A stretch of DNA of 37,332 bases from Streptomyces aurantiacus JA 4570 (GTDB taxonomy: Bacteria; Actinomycetota; Actinomycetes; Streptomycetales; Streptomycetaceae): contig NZ_AOPZ01000074.1 in the NCBI RefSeq assembly GCF_000414115.1, positions 1 to 37,332 of the forward strand, read 5' to 3'. The translations under genes were made by a program, and so were the position numbers. Below, piece after piece: positions 22,906 to 31,039 of the stretch (position 1 is its first letter; each line of letters begins with the position of its first letter). The notes beneath the pieces were generated by a model. The model did no database searches. It saw only the letters and a program-made list of their open reading frames with translations, and was not told the origin of the DNA.

Positions 22906-23427
22906 ATGCGCATCAAGCCCCGCGCCTTCGCCACCGCCGCCCTCGCCCTGGCCACCGCGGCCCTGACCGCGACGGTCTCCGCAGGCACCGCCCAGGCCGC
23001 CGCCCCCTCGGCCTGCACCTCCTCGAAGGTCAAGCTGACCGTGAAGAACGTCGAAAGGCCGCTCAACCACCTCCTGCTGAAGGCCACCAACACCAGCGGC
23101 AAGACGTGCTTCGCGTACAACGCGCCGTACCTCCGCTTCCACGAGGAGGCGCAGGCCCCGGTCCAGTGGAACGAGGACAGCGTGCCGCAGGCGGTCGTCA
23201 CGCTGGAGCCCGGCCAGTCGGCGTACGCGGGCATCACCACGTCGACCCCGGAGGGCTCGGACGGCCACACGGCCCGCGACCTCGGCGTGCTGTTCGCCAA
23301 CCGCGCGGCCAACGGCAGCGTGGGCAACCTGAAGACCGCCCAGCTGCCCGGTGAGGGCGTGTACGTGGACAGTTCGGCGCAGGTCACGTACTGGCAGCCG
23401 AACGCCGCGGCCGCCCTCGCCTGGTAG
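22906..23427 (+). CDS. DUF4232 secreted protein
   Basis: 173 aa. An N-terminal signal peptide with A-Q-A-A-A as the cleavage region is followed directly by a DUF4232 domain (E-R-P-L-N-H-L-L-L-K-A-T-N-T-S-G-K-T-C; closing V-T-Y-W-Q-P). Unlike the upstream paralogue it has no lipobox and no linker, so it is probably released or wall-associated. The ATG at 22906 follows CAGGAAG. The gap to the lipoprotein gene is 71 bp, so one transcript is likely. The pair looks like an old tandem duplication with different anchoring. Confidence 0.85.
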   Translation: MRIKPRAFATAALALATAALTATVSAGTAQAAAPSACTSSKVKLTVKNVERPLNHLLLKATNTSGKTCFAYNAPYLRFHEEAQAPVQWNEDSVPQAVVTLEPGQSAYAGITTSTPEGSDGHTARDLGVLFANRAANGSVGNLKTAQLPGEGVYVDSSAQVTYWQPNAAAALAW

Positions 23428-23450
23428 TCGGCGCGCGGACGGCCCACATG

Positions 23451-23490
23451 CTTACCTGTTCGTAAGTACCCCACTAATTAGTCGGTACTT
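23451..23490. promoter_or_regulatory. Nested palindromic operator upstream of the dehydrogenase gene
   Basis: AAGTACC (23464-23470) and GGTACTT (23484-23490) flank a perfect palindrome ACTAATTAGT (23473-23482). A further inverted pair CTTAC (23451-23455) / GTAAG (23462-23466) overlaps on the left. The block is markedly AT-rich for this genome. Nested dyads of this kind are typical of HxlR/MarR-type operators, but no such regulator gene is adjacent. Confidence 0.6.
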
Positions 23491-23572
23491 GTCGGTCAGT
23501 TCGGGCACGGCGAGGATCAAGGTGTTCCCCGGAACCCCCCTTCCTCATCCTCATCCTCGAAGGAGCCCCGCC

Positions 23573-24463
23573 GTGCCCGCCACCGACTTCTCGCCCGCCG
23601 CCCACCCCGTCTCCGTCTTCGGCCTCGGCATGATGGGCTCCGCCCTGGCCGCCGCGCTGCTGAAGGCGGGCCACCCGACGACGGTCTGGAACCGCACCGT
23701 GGCGAAGACCGGACCGCTCGTCGCGCAGGGCGCGACCCCGGCCGAAACCCCCGCGGCCGGGGTCGCCGCGAGCCCGCTCGTGATCGCCTGCCTGACGACG
23801 AACGACAACGTGCGCGAGCTGTTCGCGCCGCTCGCCGCGGAGCTGCGCGGCCGCACCCTGGTGAACCTCACCAACGGAACGCCGTCCCAGGCCCGGGAGT
23901 TGGCGGCCTGGGCGCAGGAGCACGGCATCGCCTACATCGACGGCGGCATCATGGCCGTACCGCAGATGATCGCGGGCCCGGGCGCGTACATCCTCTACAG
24001 CGGCGACGAGGCGGCGTACGCGACGCACCGCGAGACGCTCGCCGCGCTGGCCGACACCAAGTGGGTCGGCACGGACGCGGGCCTCGCCGCCCTGTGGGAC
24101 CTGGCCCTGCTGACCGGCATGTACGGCATGGGCATCGGCGTCGCCCAGGCGTACGCGCTGATCGGCAGCGCGGGCGTGCCCGCGAAGGACTTCGCGCCGC
24201 TCCTGACGGACTGGGTAATCGCGATGACCCAGGGGATCGTGCCCGGCACGGCCGAGGCCATCGACTCCGGGCAGCACCTCACGGACGTCTCCAGCCTGGA
24301 GGTGAATCAGGCGGCGGTGCCGAACCTGGCCACCACCTTCGCCGAACACGGCGTGCGCGACCTGCTGTTCGGGGCGATGCAGCCGCTCCTGGACCGCGCG
24401 GTCGCCGAGGGGTACGGCGCCGACGGCCTGTCCCGGCTCGTCGACCTGCTCAAGACCCCGTAG
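23573..24463 (+). CDS. NAD(P)-dependent dehydrogenase, imine-reductase/beta-hydroxyacid type
   Basis: 296 aa. A Rossmann N-terminal domain with G-L-G-M-M-G (about residues 17-22) and the NADP-type V-W-N-R-T that follows the second strand is joined to a helical C-terminal domain that dimerises in this family. The helix with W-D-L-A-L-L-T-G-M-Y-G-M matches the region that carries the catalytic acid in imine reductases. It is therefore an imine reductase or a 6-phosphogluconate-dehydrogenase-like beta-hydroxyacid dehydrogenase; the substrate is unknown. The GTG at 23573 follows AAGGAG at 8 nt. An inducible promoter is suggested by the operator at 23451-23490. Confidence 0.82.
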   Translation: MPATDFSPAAHPVSVFGLGMMGSALAAALLKAGHPTTVWNRTVAKTGPLVAQGATPAETPAAGVAASPLVIACLTTNDNVRELFAPLAAELRGRTLVNLTNGTPSQARELAAWAQEHGIAYIDGGIMAVPQMIAGPGAYILYSGDEAAYATHRETLAALADTKWVGTDAGLAALWDLALLTGMYGMGIGVAQAYALIGSAGVPAKDFAPLLTDWVIAMTQGIVPGTAEAIDSGQHLTDVSSLEVNQAAVPNLATTFAEHGVRDLLFGAMQPLLDRAVAEGYGADGLSRLVDLLKTP

Positions 24464-24491
24464 GGCAGCAGCGGCCCCAGGCGCCACGGCA

Positions 24492-25496
24492 TCACGGGAC
24501 GAGCACCACCTTGCCGGTCGTCTCCCGCCGCTCCATCGCCGCGTGCACCTCGGCGGCATGGGACAGCGGGAACGACTGGACGGCGGGGACGAGTTGCCCC
24601 TCGGCGCCGGCCGCGAGGGCCCTCCGCTCGTGATCGGGCCGGTCCTCGGGGCGGGCGAGGAGCCGCAGCAGCGCGTTGACGTACGTGATGCCGCGCTCGG
24701 CGAGCACCTCGTCCCCCGGCGCGAACTCCACCTGGGACGCGGCGCCGATCGACACGAACCGCCCGCCGTCGGCGAGCAGCCCGAACGCGGTGGCGGCCTG
24801 CTCGCCGCCCACCCCGTCCAGCACGACGGTGACGCGCCGCCCGCCGACCCGGGCCCGCACCTCGGCGTCCCACCCGTCCTCGCGGTAGTCGACGGCGATC
24901 ACCTCCCCACGCCCCGCGTCGTCACGCCCGCCCCCGAGCTTGCGCACCGCCGCGACCTTGGCGGGCCCACCGGCCACCCCCACGACCGTCGCACCCATCT
25001 CGTACGCGTACTGCACGACGAGCCGCCCCACGCCCCCGGCGGCCGACGTCACCAACACCACGTCGTCCGGGGTGATTTCGGCGATGTCGAGCAGTCCGAC
25101 GGCGGTGGTCCCGGTGACGACCATGGCGACGGCGGCCTCGAAGCCGAGCCCCCGGGGCACCGCGTGCAGCTGACCGACGTCGGCGACGGCCAACTCCGCG
25201 TACCCACCGGGCGTGCCGTACGCGGTCACGACGGACCGCCCCAGCCACTCCTGCCCCACACCCGCCCCCACCGAGTCGACGACCCCGGCCACCTCCCCCC
25301 CGAAGATGGCCGGCAACTCGGGCGCGGGCGGCGCCAGCTCCCCCGCGTTCCCCGCCCGCAACACGGTCTCGATGAAGTGCACCCCCGCGGCCCGCACAGC
25401 AATCCGCACCTGCCCGGGCCCGGGCTCCGGGTCGGGCACGGTCTCGTACGAGAGATTCTCGGCGGGCCCGAATTCATGGAGTACGACGGCACGCAT
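24492..25496 (-). CDS. Zinc-independent quinone oxidoreductase-like dehydrogenase (MDR superfamily)
   Basis: 334 aa. A GroES-like N-domain starts M-R-A-V-V-L-H-E-F-G. The cofactor domain has the dinucleotide motif S-A-A-G-G-V-G-R-L, typical of NADPH:quinone reductases. The structural and catalytic zinc Cys residues of alcohol dehydrogenases are absent. It likely reduces quinones or enones, for detoxification. The ATG at 25496 follows GGGAGGA at 4 nt. The longer frame starting at 25565 covers the promoter dyad and is rejected. Transcribed from its own promoter just downstream of hemB. Confidence 0.87.
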   Translation of the reverse strand: MRAVVLHEFGPAENLSYETVPDPEPGPGQVRIAVRAAGVHFIETVLRAGNAGELAPPAPELPAIFGGEVAGVVDSVGAGVGQEWLGRSVVTAYGTPGGYAELAVADVGQLHAVPRGLGFEAAVAMVVTGTTAVGLLDIAEITPDDVVLVTSAAGGVGRLVVQYAYEMGATVVGVAGGPAKVAAVRKLGGGRDDAGRGEVIAVDYREDGWDAEVRARVGGRRVTVVLDGVGGEQAATAFGLLADGGRFVSIGAASQVEFAPGDEVLAERGITYVNALLRLLARPEDRPDHERRALAAGAEGQLVPAVQSFPLSHAAEVHAAMERRETTGKVVLVP

Positions 25497-25534
25497 CTGG
25501 TCCTCCCGGACATGGGAAACAAGTCGATGCCCCC

Positions 25535-25580
25535 ACCCTGGAACCTCAACAGCGGTTGAAGTCAAGTGACTCCAACCGCT
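25535..25580 (-). promoter_or_regulatory. hemB 3' hairpin overlapping a MerR-like promoter of the oxidoreductase gene
   Basis: AGCGGTTG (25551-25558) pairs with CAACCGCT (25573-25580), and the inner AGTCA/TGACT continues the dyad after one mismatch, so 25551-25580 is nearly palindromic. It lies 19 nt past the hemB stop and can end that transcript. Reading leftward, TTGACT (25565-25560) is a -35. A second dyad TCAAC-AGCG-GTTGA (25546-25559) falls in a 19-bp spacer before CAGGGT (25540-25535). A long spacer holding a dyad is the MerR/SoxR promoter layout, but the -10 is poor. Confidence 0.45.
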
Positions 25581-25598
25581 GCCTGAGCGTCTGCGGGA

Positions 25599-26588
25599 TC
25601 AGAGCTGACGCGCGACCTCGGTCGCCCAGTACGTCAAGATCATCTGCGCCCCGGCCCGCTTGATGCCGAGCAGGGACTCCAGGATCGCCTTGTCGCGGTC
25701 GATCCAGCCCCGCTCGGCCGCGGCCTCGATCATCGCGTACTCGCCGCTGATCTGGTACGCGGCCACAGGCACGTCCGCCGCTTCGGCGACGCGCGCCAGG
25801 ATGTCGAGGTAGGGGCCGGCCGGCTTCACCATCACCATGTCGGCGCCCTCTTCGAGGTCGAGCGCCAGCTCCCGCAGGGCCTCCCGGGCGTTGCCCGGGT
25901 CCTGCTGGTACGTCTTGCGGTCACCCTTCAGGGACGATCCGACGGCCTCCCGGAAGGGCCCGTAGAACGCCGACGAATACTTCGCGGTGTACGCGAGCAT
26001 CGCCACGTCCTCGTGCCCGGTCTGGTCGAGCGCGTCGCGGACGACGCCGATCTGGCCGTCCATCATCCCGCTCGGGCCGAGCACATGGGCGCCCGCGTCC
26101 GCCTGGACCTGCGCCATCTCCGCGTACCGCTCCAGGGTCGCGTCGTTGTCGACCCGGCCCTGCTCGTCGAGGACGCCGCAGTGCCCGTGGTCGGTGAACT
26201 CGTCCAGGCACAGGTCGGACATGATGATCAGGTCGTCCCCGACCTCCGCCCGCACATCGCGCAACGCGACCTGAAGGATCCCGTCCGGGTCGGTGCCGGC
26301 GGTGCCGAGGCCGTCCTTCTTGGCCTCCTCCGGCACCCCGTACAGCATGATCCCCGAGACCCCCGCCTCGACGGCCTCCACGGCGGCCTTCCGCAGGCTG
26401 TCCCGCGTGTGCTGGAAGACCCCCGGCATGGCCCCGATCTCGACCGGCGCGCCGATGCCTTCGCGCACGAAGGCGGGCAGCACCAGGTCGGCGGGGTGCA
26501 GCCGGGTCTCGGCGACCATGCGCCGCATGACGGGGGTGGTACGCAGGCGCCGGGGCCGCGAACCGGGGAACGAACCGTACGTACTCAC
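25599..26588 (-). CDS. hemB: Delta-aminolevulinic acid dehydratase (porphobilinogen synthase)
   Basis: A 329-aa cytosolic enzyme that condenses two 5-aminolevulinates to porphobilinogen. The Schiff-base lysines are K203 ([11 protein letters not shown]) and K255 (V-M-V-K-P-A). The metal-site loop reads [14 protein letters not shown]: two of the three zinc Cys remain (C127, C137) and the middle one is Asp129, a mixed version between the zinc and magnesium types. The GTG at 26588 is preferred over the GTG at 26600 because GAGGTGG lies 8 nt before it. Separated from hemD by a 157-bp gap holding a terminator and dispersed repeat, so it is probably not part of the rex operon. Confidence 0.96.
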   Translation of the reverse strand: MSTYGSFPGSRPRRLRTTPVMRRMVAETRLHPADLVLPAFVREGIGAPVEIGAMPGVFQHTRDSLRKAAVEAVEAGVSGIMLYGVPEEAKKDGLGTAGTDPDGILQVALRDVRAEVGDDLIIMSDLCLDEFTDHGHCGVLDEQGRVDNDATLERYAEMAQVQADAGAHVLGPSGMMDGQIGVVRDALDQTGHEDVAMLAYTAKYSSAFYGPFREAVGSSLKGDRKTYQQDPGNAREALRELALDLEEGADMVMVKPAGPYLDILARVAEAADVPVAAYQISGEYAMIEAAAERGWIDRDKAILESLLGIKRAGAQMILTYWATEVARQL

Positions 26589-26638
26589 TGCAGAATCCAC
26601 CTCACGGTAAATCGCGCTGCGCGCCTCGCCCTTCGGGC

Positions 26639-26735
26639 GCGCGTTTCAGCCCGCCCCGGCGCGTTTCAGCCCGTCCGGCGTTTGAGGACGAGGCGTTCAG
26701 GCCGACAGCGGGGGTCCGGGGGCGGCAGCCCCCGG
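26639..26735 (-). repeat. Streptomyces-type dispersed intergenic repeat with hemD terminator hairpin
   Basis: Just past the hemD stop, CCGGGGGC (26716-26723) and GCCCCCGG (26728-26735) form a perfect 8-bp stem with loop GGCA, a good terminator for rex-hemACD. Next to it are the GTCCGGCGTTTGAGGAC segment and two copies of GCGCGTTTCAGCCCG (about 26639 and 26659). The minus-strand reading (GCCCCC, GACCCCCGCT, CTCAAACGCC) matches the element at 36265-36325. Such sequences are common between Streptomyces genes from memory. Confidence 0.65.
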
Positions 26736-26745
26736 AGCGCCAACC

Positions 26746-28407
26746 CTACGGCGCCGCAGCCCGCCGCCGACGAGCCCCCGGCCGCCGCTCACTGGGCCGA
26801 GTAACGGCATCCCCGGCCTCGAGCGCGGCAGCACGCCGCTGCGCCCCGAACTCCGCCAAGGCCGCGGCCAGCTTGTGCACCGACGGCTCCGGAGCCATCA
26901 CGTCCACCCGCAGCCCGTGCTCCTCCGCGGTCTTCGCGGTGGCAGGCCCGATACACGCGATCACGGTCACGTTGTGCGGCTTACCGGCGATGCCCACCAG
27001 GTTCCGCACGGTGCTGGAGGAAGTGAAGAGCACGGCGTCGAAGCCGCCGCCCTTGATGGCCTCACGCGTCTCCGCCGGCGGCGGCGACGCCCGCACGGTC
27101 CGGTAGGCGGTGACGTCGTCGACCTCCCACCCGAGGTCGATCAGGCCCGCGACCAGCGTCTCGGTGGCGATGTCGGCCCGAGGCAGGAAGACCCGGTCGA
27201 TCGGATCGAAAACAGGATCGTAAGGAGGCCAGTCCTCCAACAGCCCGGCAGCGGACTGCTCCCCGCTCGGCACCAGGTCAGGCTTCACACCAAAAGCAAC
27301 CAGAGCCGCAGCCGTCTGCTCACCCACCGCCGCGACCTTGATCCCGGCGAAGGCCCGGGCATCGAGCCCGTACTCCTCGAACTTCTCCCGCACGGCCTTG
27401 ACCGCGTTCACCGACGTGAAGGCGATCCACTCGTACCGCCCGGTGACGAGCCCCTTGACCGCGCGCTCCATCTGCTGCGGCGTCCGCGGCGGCTCGACGG
27501 CGATCGTCGGCACCTCGTGCGGCACGGCCCCGTACGAACGAAGCTGGTCGGAGAGCGAGGCCGCCTGCTCCTTGGTGCGCGGTACGAGGACCCGCCAGCC
27601 GAACAGCGGCTTCGACTCGAACCACGAGAGCTGGTCGCGCTGGGCGGCGGCGGAGCGCTCACCGACCACGGCTATGACGGCCTGCCCGCCGTCCGGCGAC
27701 GGCAGCACCTTGGCCTGCTTGAGGACCTGCGCGATGGTGCCGAGCGTCGCGGTCCAGGTGCGCTGGCGCGTCGTCGTACCGGCGATGGTCACCGTCATCG
27801 GGGTGTCGGGCTTGCGCCCGGCGGACACCAGCTCACCGGCGGCGGCCGCGACCGAGTCCAGGGACGTGGAGACGACCACGGTCCCGTCGGAGGCGCCGAC
27901 CTCCCCCCAGCACCGCTCGGAGGCGGTACGGGCGTCGACGAACCGCACGTCCGTGCCCTGCGCGTCCCGCAGCGGCACCCCCGCGTACGCGGGCACACCG
28001 ACCGCGGCCGCGATGCCCGGCACCACCTCGAAGGGGATGCCCTCGGCGGCGCAGGCGAGCATCTCCCCGGCCGCGTACGCGTCCAGGCCCGGATCGCCGC
28101 TGACCGCACGCACGACCCGCCTGCCGCCCCGCGCGGCCTCCATGACAAGATTGGCCGCGGCTGAGGCCGTTGGCCCGTCGACGCTCGCTGACGTGCCGTC
28201 AGCAGCCTGCGGGAGAGGTGTGTCCACACCCCCTCGGGCATGCACACGTACGACATCGAGAACATCCGGCTCGGCGATCAGCACATCCGCTCGGGCCAGC
28301 GCCTCGACGGCGCGCAGAGTCAGCAGTCCCGGATCTCCGGGTCCGGCACCCAGAAAGGTGACGTGCCCGTGTGCGGGAAGGCCGGGAAGGTTCGAGGTGG
28401 GGCTCAA
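26746..28407 (-). CDS. hemD: Uroporphyrinogen-III methyltransferase/synthase fusion (CobA-HemD type)
   Basis: A 553-aa fusion. The N-terminal part (about 1-250) is an SAM-dependent tetrapyrrole methylase with G-A-G-P-G-D-P-G-L-L-T-L-R, directing uroporphyrinogen III to sirohaem/B12. The C-terminal part (about 265-520) is uroporphyrinogen-III synthase (W-R-V-L-V-P-R-T; F-T-S-V-N-A-V; F-T-S-S-S-T-V-R-N), which cyclises hydroxymethylbilane with ring-D inversion. The C-terminal tail is basic (R-R-P-G-A-R-R-R-R). The only plausible start is TTG at 28407, overlapping the hemC stop (TTGA) with GGGGGAG about 8 nt upstream. Fusions of this type are normal in actinobacteria. Last gene of the rex operon. 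Confidence 0.92.
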   Translation of the reverse strand: MSPTSNLPGLPAHGHVTFLGAGPGDPGLLTLRAVEALARADVLIAEPDVLDVVRVHARGGVDTPLPQAADGTSASVDGPTASAAANLVMEAARGGRRVVRAVSGDPGLDAYAAGEMLACAAEGIPFEVVPGIAAAVGVPAYAGVPLRDAQGTDVRFVDARTASERCWGEVGASDGTVVVSTSLDSVAAAAGELVSAGRKPDTPMTVTIAGTTTRQRTWTATLGTIAQVLKQAKVLPSPDGGQAVIAVVGERSAAAQRDQLSWFESKPLFGWRVLVPRTKEQAASLSDQLRSYGAVPHEVPTIAVEPPRTPQQMERAVKGLVTGRYEWIAFTSVNAVKAVREKFEEYGLDARAFAGIKVAAVGEQTAAALVAFGVKPDLVPSGEQSAAGLLEDWPPYDPVFDPIDRVFLPRADIATETLVAGLIDLGWEVDDVTAYRTVRASPPPAETREAIKGGGFDAVLFTSSSTVRNLVGIAGKPHNVTVIACIGPATAKTAEEHGLRVDVMAPEPSVHKLAAALAEFGAQRRAAALEAGDAVTRPSERRPGARRRRAAAP

Positions 28408-29378
28408 AGTGCTCGCTCCCCCATCAGACCGGCCGCGCCCTTGGCGAGCATCTCGGCGGCGAGTTCCCGCCCGAGCGCCATCGCCTGGTCTTCCGATTCA
28501 GGCACGGGACCGGTGGTGGACAGCTGCACCAGCGTCGAGCCGTCGGTGGCACCGACGACGCCGCGCAGGCGCATTTCCTTGACAATCTGCCCGTCGGCCA
28601 GCAGGTCGGCCAACGCACCCACGGGTGCGCTGCAGCCGGCCTCCAGGGCGGCGAGCAGGGATCGCTCGGCGGTCACGGCGGCCCGGGTGTACGGGTCGTC
28701 GAGCTCGGCGAGCGCGGCGGCGAGTGACGCGTTGGACGCGGCGCACTCGATCGCCAGTGCCCCCTGGCCGGGGGCGGGCAGAACGGTGTCGACCGACAGG
28801 AAGTCGGTCACCTCGTCGGTCAGGCCGACGCGGTTGAGGCCCGCGGCGGCGAGCACGACGGCGTCCAGCTTGCCGTCGCGCACGTATCCGATGCGGGTGT
28901 CGATGTTCCCGCGGATCGCCACGGCCTCTATGGAGCTGCCGTGGTTGCGGGCGTAGGCGTTGAGCTGCGCCATGCGGCGCGGCGAGCCGGTGCCGATGCG
29001 CGCGGGCCCCTGCGGGGCGTCGGCCACCAGCTCCGCGAAGGTCAGTCCGTCGCGCGCGATCAGTACGTCCCGCGGGTCCTCCCGCTCCGGCACGGCGGCG
29101 AGCGTGAGCTCGGCCGGCTGCGCGGTGGGCAGGTCCTTCAGCGAGTGCACGGCGAAGTCGACCTCGCCGGCGAGCAGCGCGTCGCGCAGCGCTGTGACGA
29201 ACACACCGGTGCCGCCGATCTGGGCGAGGTGCTCGCGCGAGGTGTCGCCGAACGTGGTGATCTCGACGAGCTCGACGGGCCGCCCCGTCAGCTCCGTGAC
29301 CTTCCTCGCCACCTGCCCGGACTGGGCCATGGCCAGCTTGCTGCGCCTGGTCCCGAGTCTGAGTGCCTTCTCGGTCAT
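28404..29378 (-). CDS. hemC: Porphobilinogen deaminase (hydroxymethylbilane synthase)
   Basis: A 324-aa cytosolic enzyme that polymerises four porphobilinogens to hydroxymethylbilane. The dipyrromethane cofactor attaches to C249 (A-L-E-A-G-C-S-A-P-V). The N-terminal L-R-L-G-T-R-R-S-K-L-A, catalytic region H-S-L-K-D-L-P-T and R-I-G-T-G-S-P-R-R motif are all intact. The ATG overlaps the hemA stop (ATGA, 29375-29378) and the stop overlaps the hemD TTG, so translation of hemA, hemC and hemD is coupled. Confidence 0.96.
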   Translation of the reverse strand: MTEKALRLGTRRSKLAMAQSGQVARKVTELTGRPVELVEITTFGDTSREHLAQIGGTGVFVTALRDALLAGEVDFAVHSLKDLPTAQPAELTLAAVPEREDPRDVLIARDGLTFAELVADAPQGPARIGTGSPRRMAQLNAYARNHGSSIEAVAIRGNIDTRIGYVRDGKLDAVVLAAAGLNRVGLTDEVTDFLSVDTVLPAPGQGALAIECAASNASLAAALAELDDPYTRAAVTAERSLLAALEAGCSAPVGALADLLADGQIVKEMRLRGVVGATDGSTLVQLSTTGPVPESEDQAMALGRELAAEMLAKGAAGLMGERAL

Positions 29379-31039
29379 GCGCGGCCTCGCTTGGGTTCGT
29401 CGTTCTCTTGGTGCTGGTTGAGCTGGACCCCGGCGTTGCCCCCGGCGTTGCTCAGCAGGTCGGCCCGGGAGACGGCGGCGACCGTCTCCGGGTCGAGGTC
29501 GAAAAGGGTGCGCAGCGCGTCGGCGTATCCGGCGCCGCCGGGCTCGCTGGCGAGCTGCTTCACCCGCACCGTCGGCGCGTGCAGCAGCTTGTCGACGACG
29601 CGGCGCACGGTCTGCGTGATCTCCGCGCGCTCCTTGTCGCCGAGCTCCGGCAGCCGGCCGTCGAGCCGGGCCATCTCGCCGCTGACGACACCGGCGGCCA
29701 TGGTGCGCAGCGCGACGACGGTCGGCGTGATGTGCGCGGCCCGCTGCGCGGCGCCGAACGCGGCGACCTCGTCGGACACGATCGTGCGCACGGCGTCCAC
29801 GTCGGCGGCCATCGGCGCGTCGGCGGACGCGTCCGCGAGGGACTCGATGTCGACCAGGCGGACGCCGGTGAGGCGGTGCGCGGCGGCGTCGATGTCGCGG
29901 GGCATGGCGAGGTCGAGCAGGTACAGCGCGGCGGCGCGGGCGACGGGTGCCACGGCGGCACCGGCCGTCCGGCTCGTCCGCACCGAACCGCCGCCCACAG
30001 CGGGGCTGTTCTCGACCAGCGCGGCGTGCTGCTCGTACGCGGTCTCGTCGCCGGGAGTGCCGGTGCCGGGCGTGGCGTCGGTGTCCGGCGTCGCGTCGGC
30101 GGGCTGCGCGGGCGTGCCGGTGTGCGGCGCGATCACACAGTCGTCGTCGCGGCAGACCGCTCCGTCATGCCCGTCCCGTACGCCACTTCGTACGTCACCG
30201 ACGCGCCCGGCGAGCGCCGCCGTGACGTCCGCGGCCGTGAGGACGAGACCCGTCGCGCCGGTGCAGGAGACGGCCACGTCGGCACGTGTCAGTTCCTCGG
30301 CCACGTCGTCCATCGGGACGGCGCGGGCGGCGACTCCCGTGCCGCCCTCCGTGAGGATGTCGGCGAGCCGCTCGGCCCGCTCCAGGGTGCGGTTGGCGAC
30401 GACGACCTCGTCGATCCCGGCCCGCGCGAGGGTCGCCGCGGCCAGCGAGGACATGGAGCCCGCGCCGATCACCAGCGCGCGCTTGCCCTTGGCCCAGGCG
30501 TGCACGGGCTCGCGCCCGGCCAGCTGCTCCAGGCCGAAGGTGACGAGCGACTGCCCGGCCCGGTCGATGCCGGTCTCCGAGTGCGCCCGCTTGCCCACGC
30601 GCAGGGCCTGCTGGAAGAGGTCGTTGAGGAGTCGGCCCGCGGTGTGCAGCTCCTGCGCCCGCGCGAGCGCGTCCTTGATCTGGCCGAGGATCTGCCCCTC
30701 GCCCACGACCATGGAGTCGAGCCCGCACGCCACCGAGAACAGGTGGTGGACGGCCCGGTCCTCGTAGTGCACGTACAGATGAGGAGTGAGCTCCTCCAGG
30801 CCGACCCCGCTGTGCAGGGCGAGCAGCGTCGACAGCTCGGCGACACCCGCGTGGAACTTGTCCACGTCCGCGTACAGCTCGATGCGGTTGCAGGTCGCGA
30901 GCACGGCCGCCTCGGCCGCGGGCTCGGCGGCCACCGTGTCGTGCAGCAGCCTGGCCTGCGCGTCGACGGTGAGCGCGGCCCGCTCGAGCACGCTCACCGG
31001 AGCGCTGCGGTGACTGAGACCTACGACGAGGAGACTCAT
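29375..31039 (-). CDS. hemA: Glutamyl-tRNA reductase
   Basis: A 554-aa NADPH-dependent enzyme that reduces glutamyl-tRNA to glutamate-1-semialdehyde, the first committed haem precursor step in the C5 pathway. The nucleophile is C50 in A-T-C-N-R-I-E-L-Y. The NADPH motif is V-I-G-A-G-S-M-S, and the C-terminal dimerisation domain carries L-D-L-A-M-P-R-D-I-D. A low-complexity Asp/Thr/Pro-rich insert of about 85 residues (roughly 281-367) separates the NADPH domain from L-D-L-A-M-P-R-D and makes the protein longer than most; Streptomyces GluTRs are known to be long. The ATG at 31039 overlaps the rex stop (ATGA); the longer upstream frame is shadow sequence inside rex. Confidence 0.95.
   Translation of the reverse strand: MSLLVVGLSHRSAPVSVLERAALTVDAQARLLHDTVAAEPAAEAAVLATCNRIELYADVDKFHAGVAELSTLLALHSGVGLEELTPHLYVHYEDRAVHHLFSVACGLDSMVVGEGQILGQIKDALARAQELHTAGRLLNDLFQQALRVGKRAHSETGIDRAGQSLVTFGLEQLAGREPVHAWAKGKRALVIGAGSMSSLAAATLARAGIDEVVVANRTLERAERLADILTEGGTGVAARAVPMDDVAEELTRADVAVSCTGATGLVLTAADVTAALAGRVGDVRSGVRDGHDGAVCRDDDCVIAPHTGTPAQPADATPDTDATPGTGTPGDETAYEQHAALVENSPAVGGGSVRTSRTAGAAVAPVARAAALYLLDLAMPRDIDAAAHRLTGVRLVDIESLADASADAPMAADVDAVRTIVSDEVAAFGAAQRAAHITPTVVALRTMAAGVVSGEMARLDGRLPELGDKERAEITQTVRRVVDKLLHAPTVRVKQLASEPGGAGYADALRTLFDLDPETVAAVSRADLLSNAGGNAGVQLNQHQENDEPKRGRA

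Noticed and set aside
26875..28164. Plus-strand ORF of 429 aa opposite hemD
   Set aside because: Antisense shadow with no start signal; the hemD fusion is complete on the other strand.
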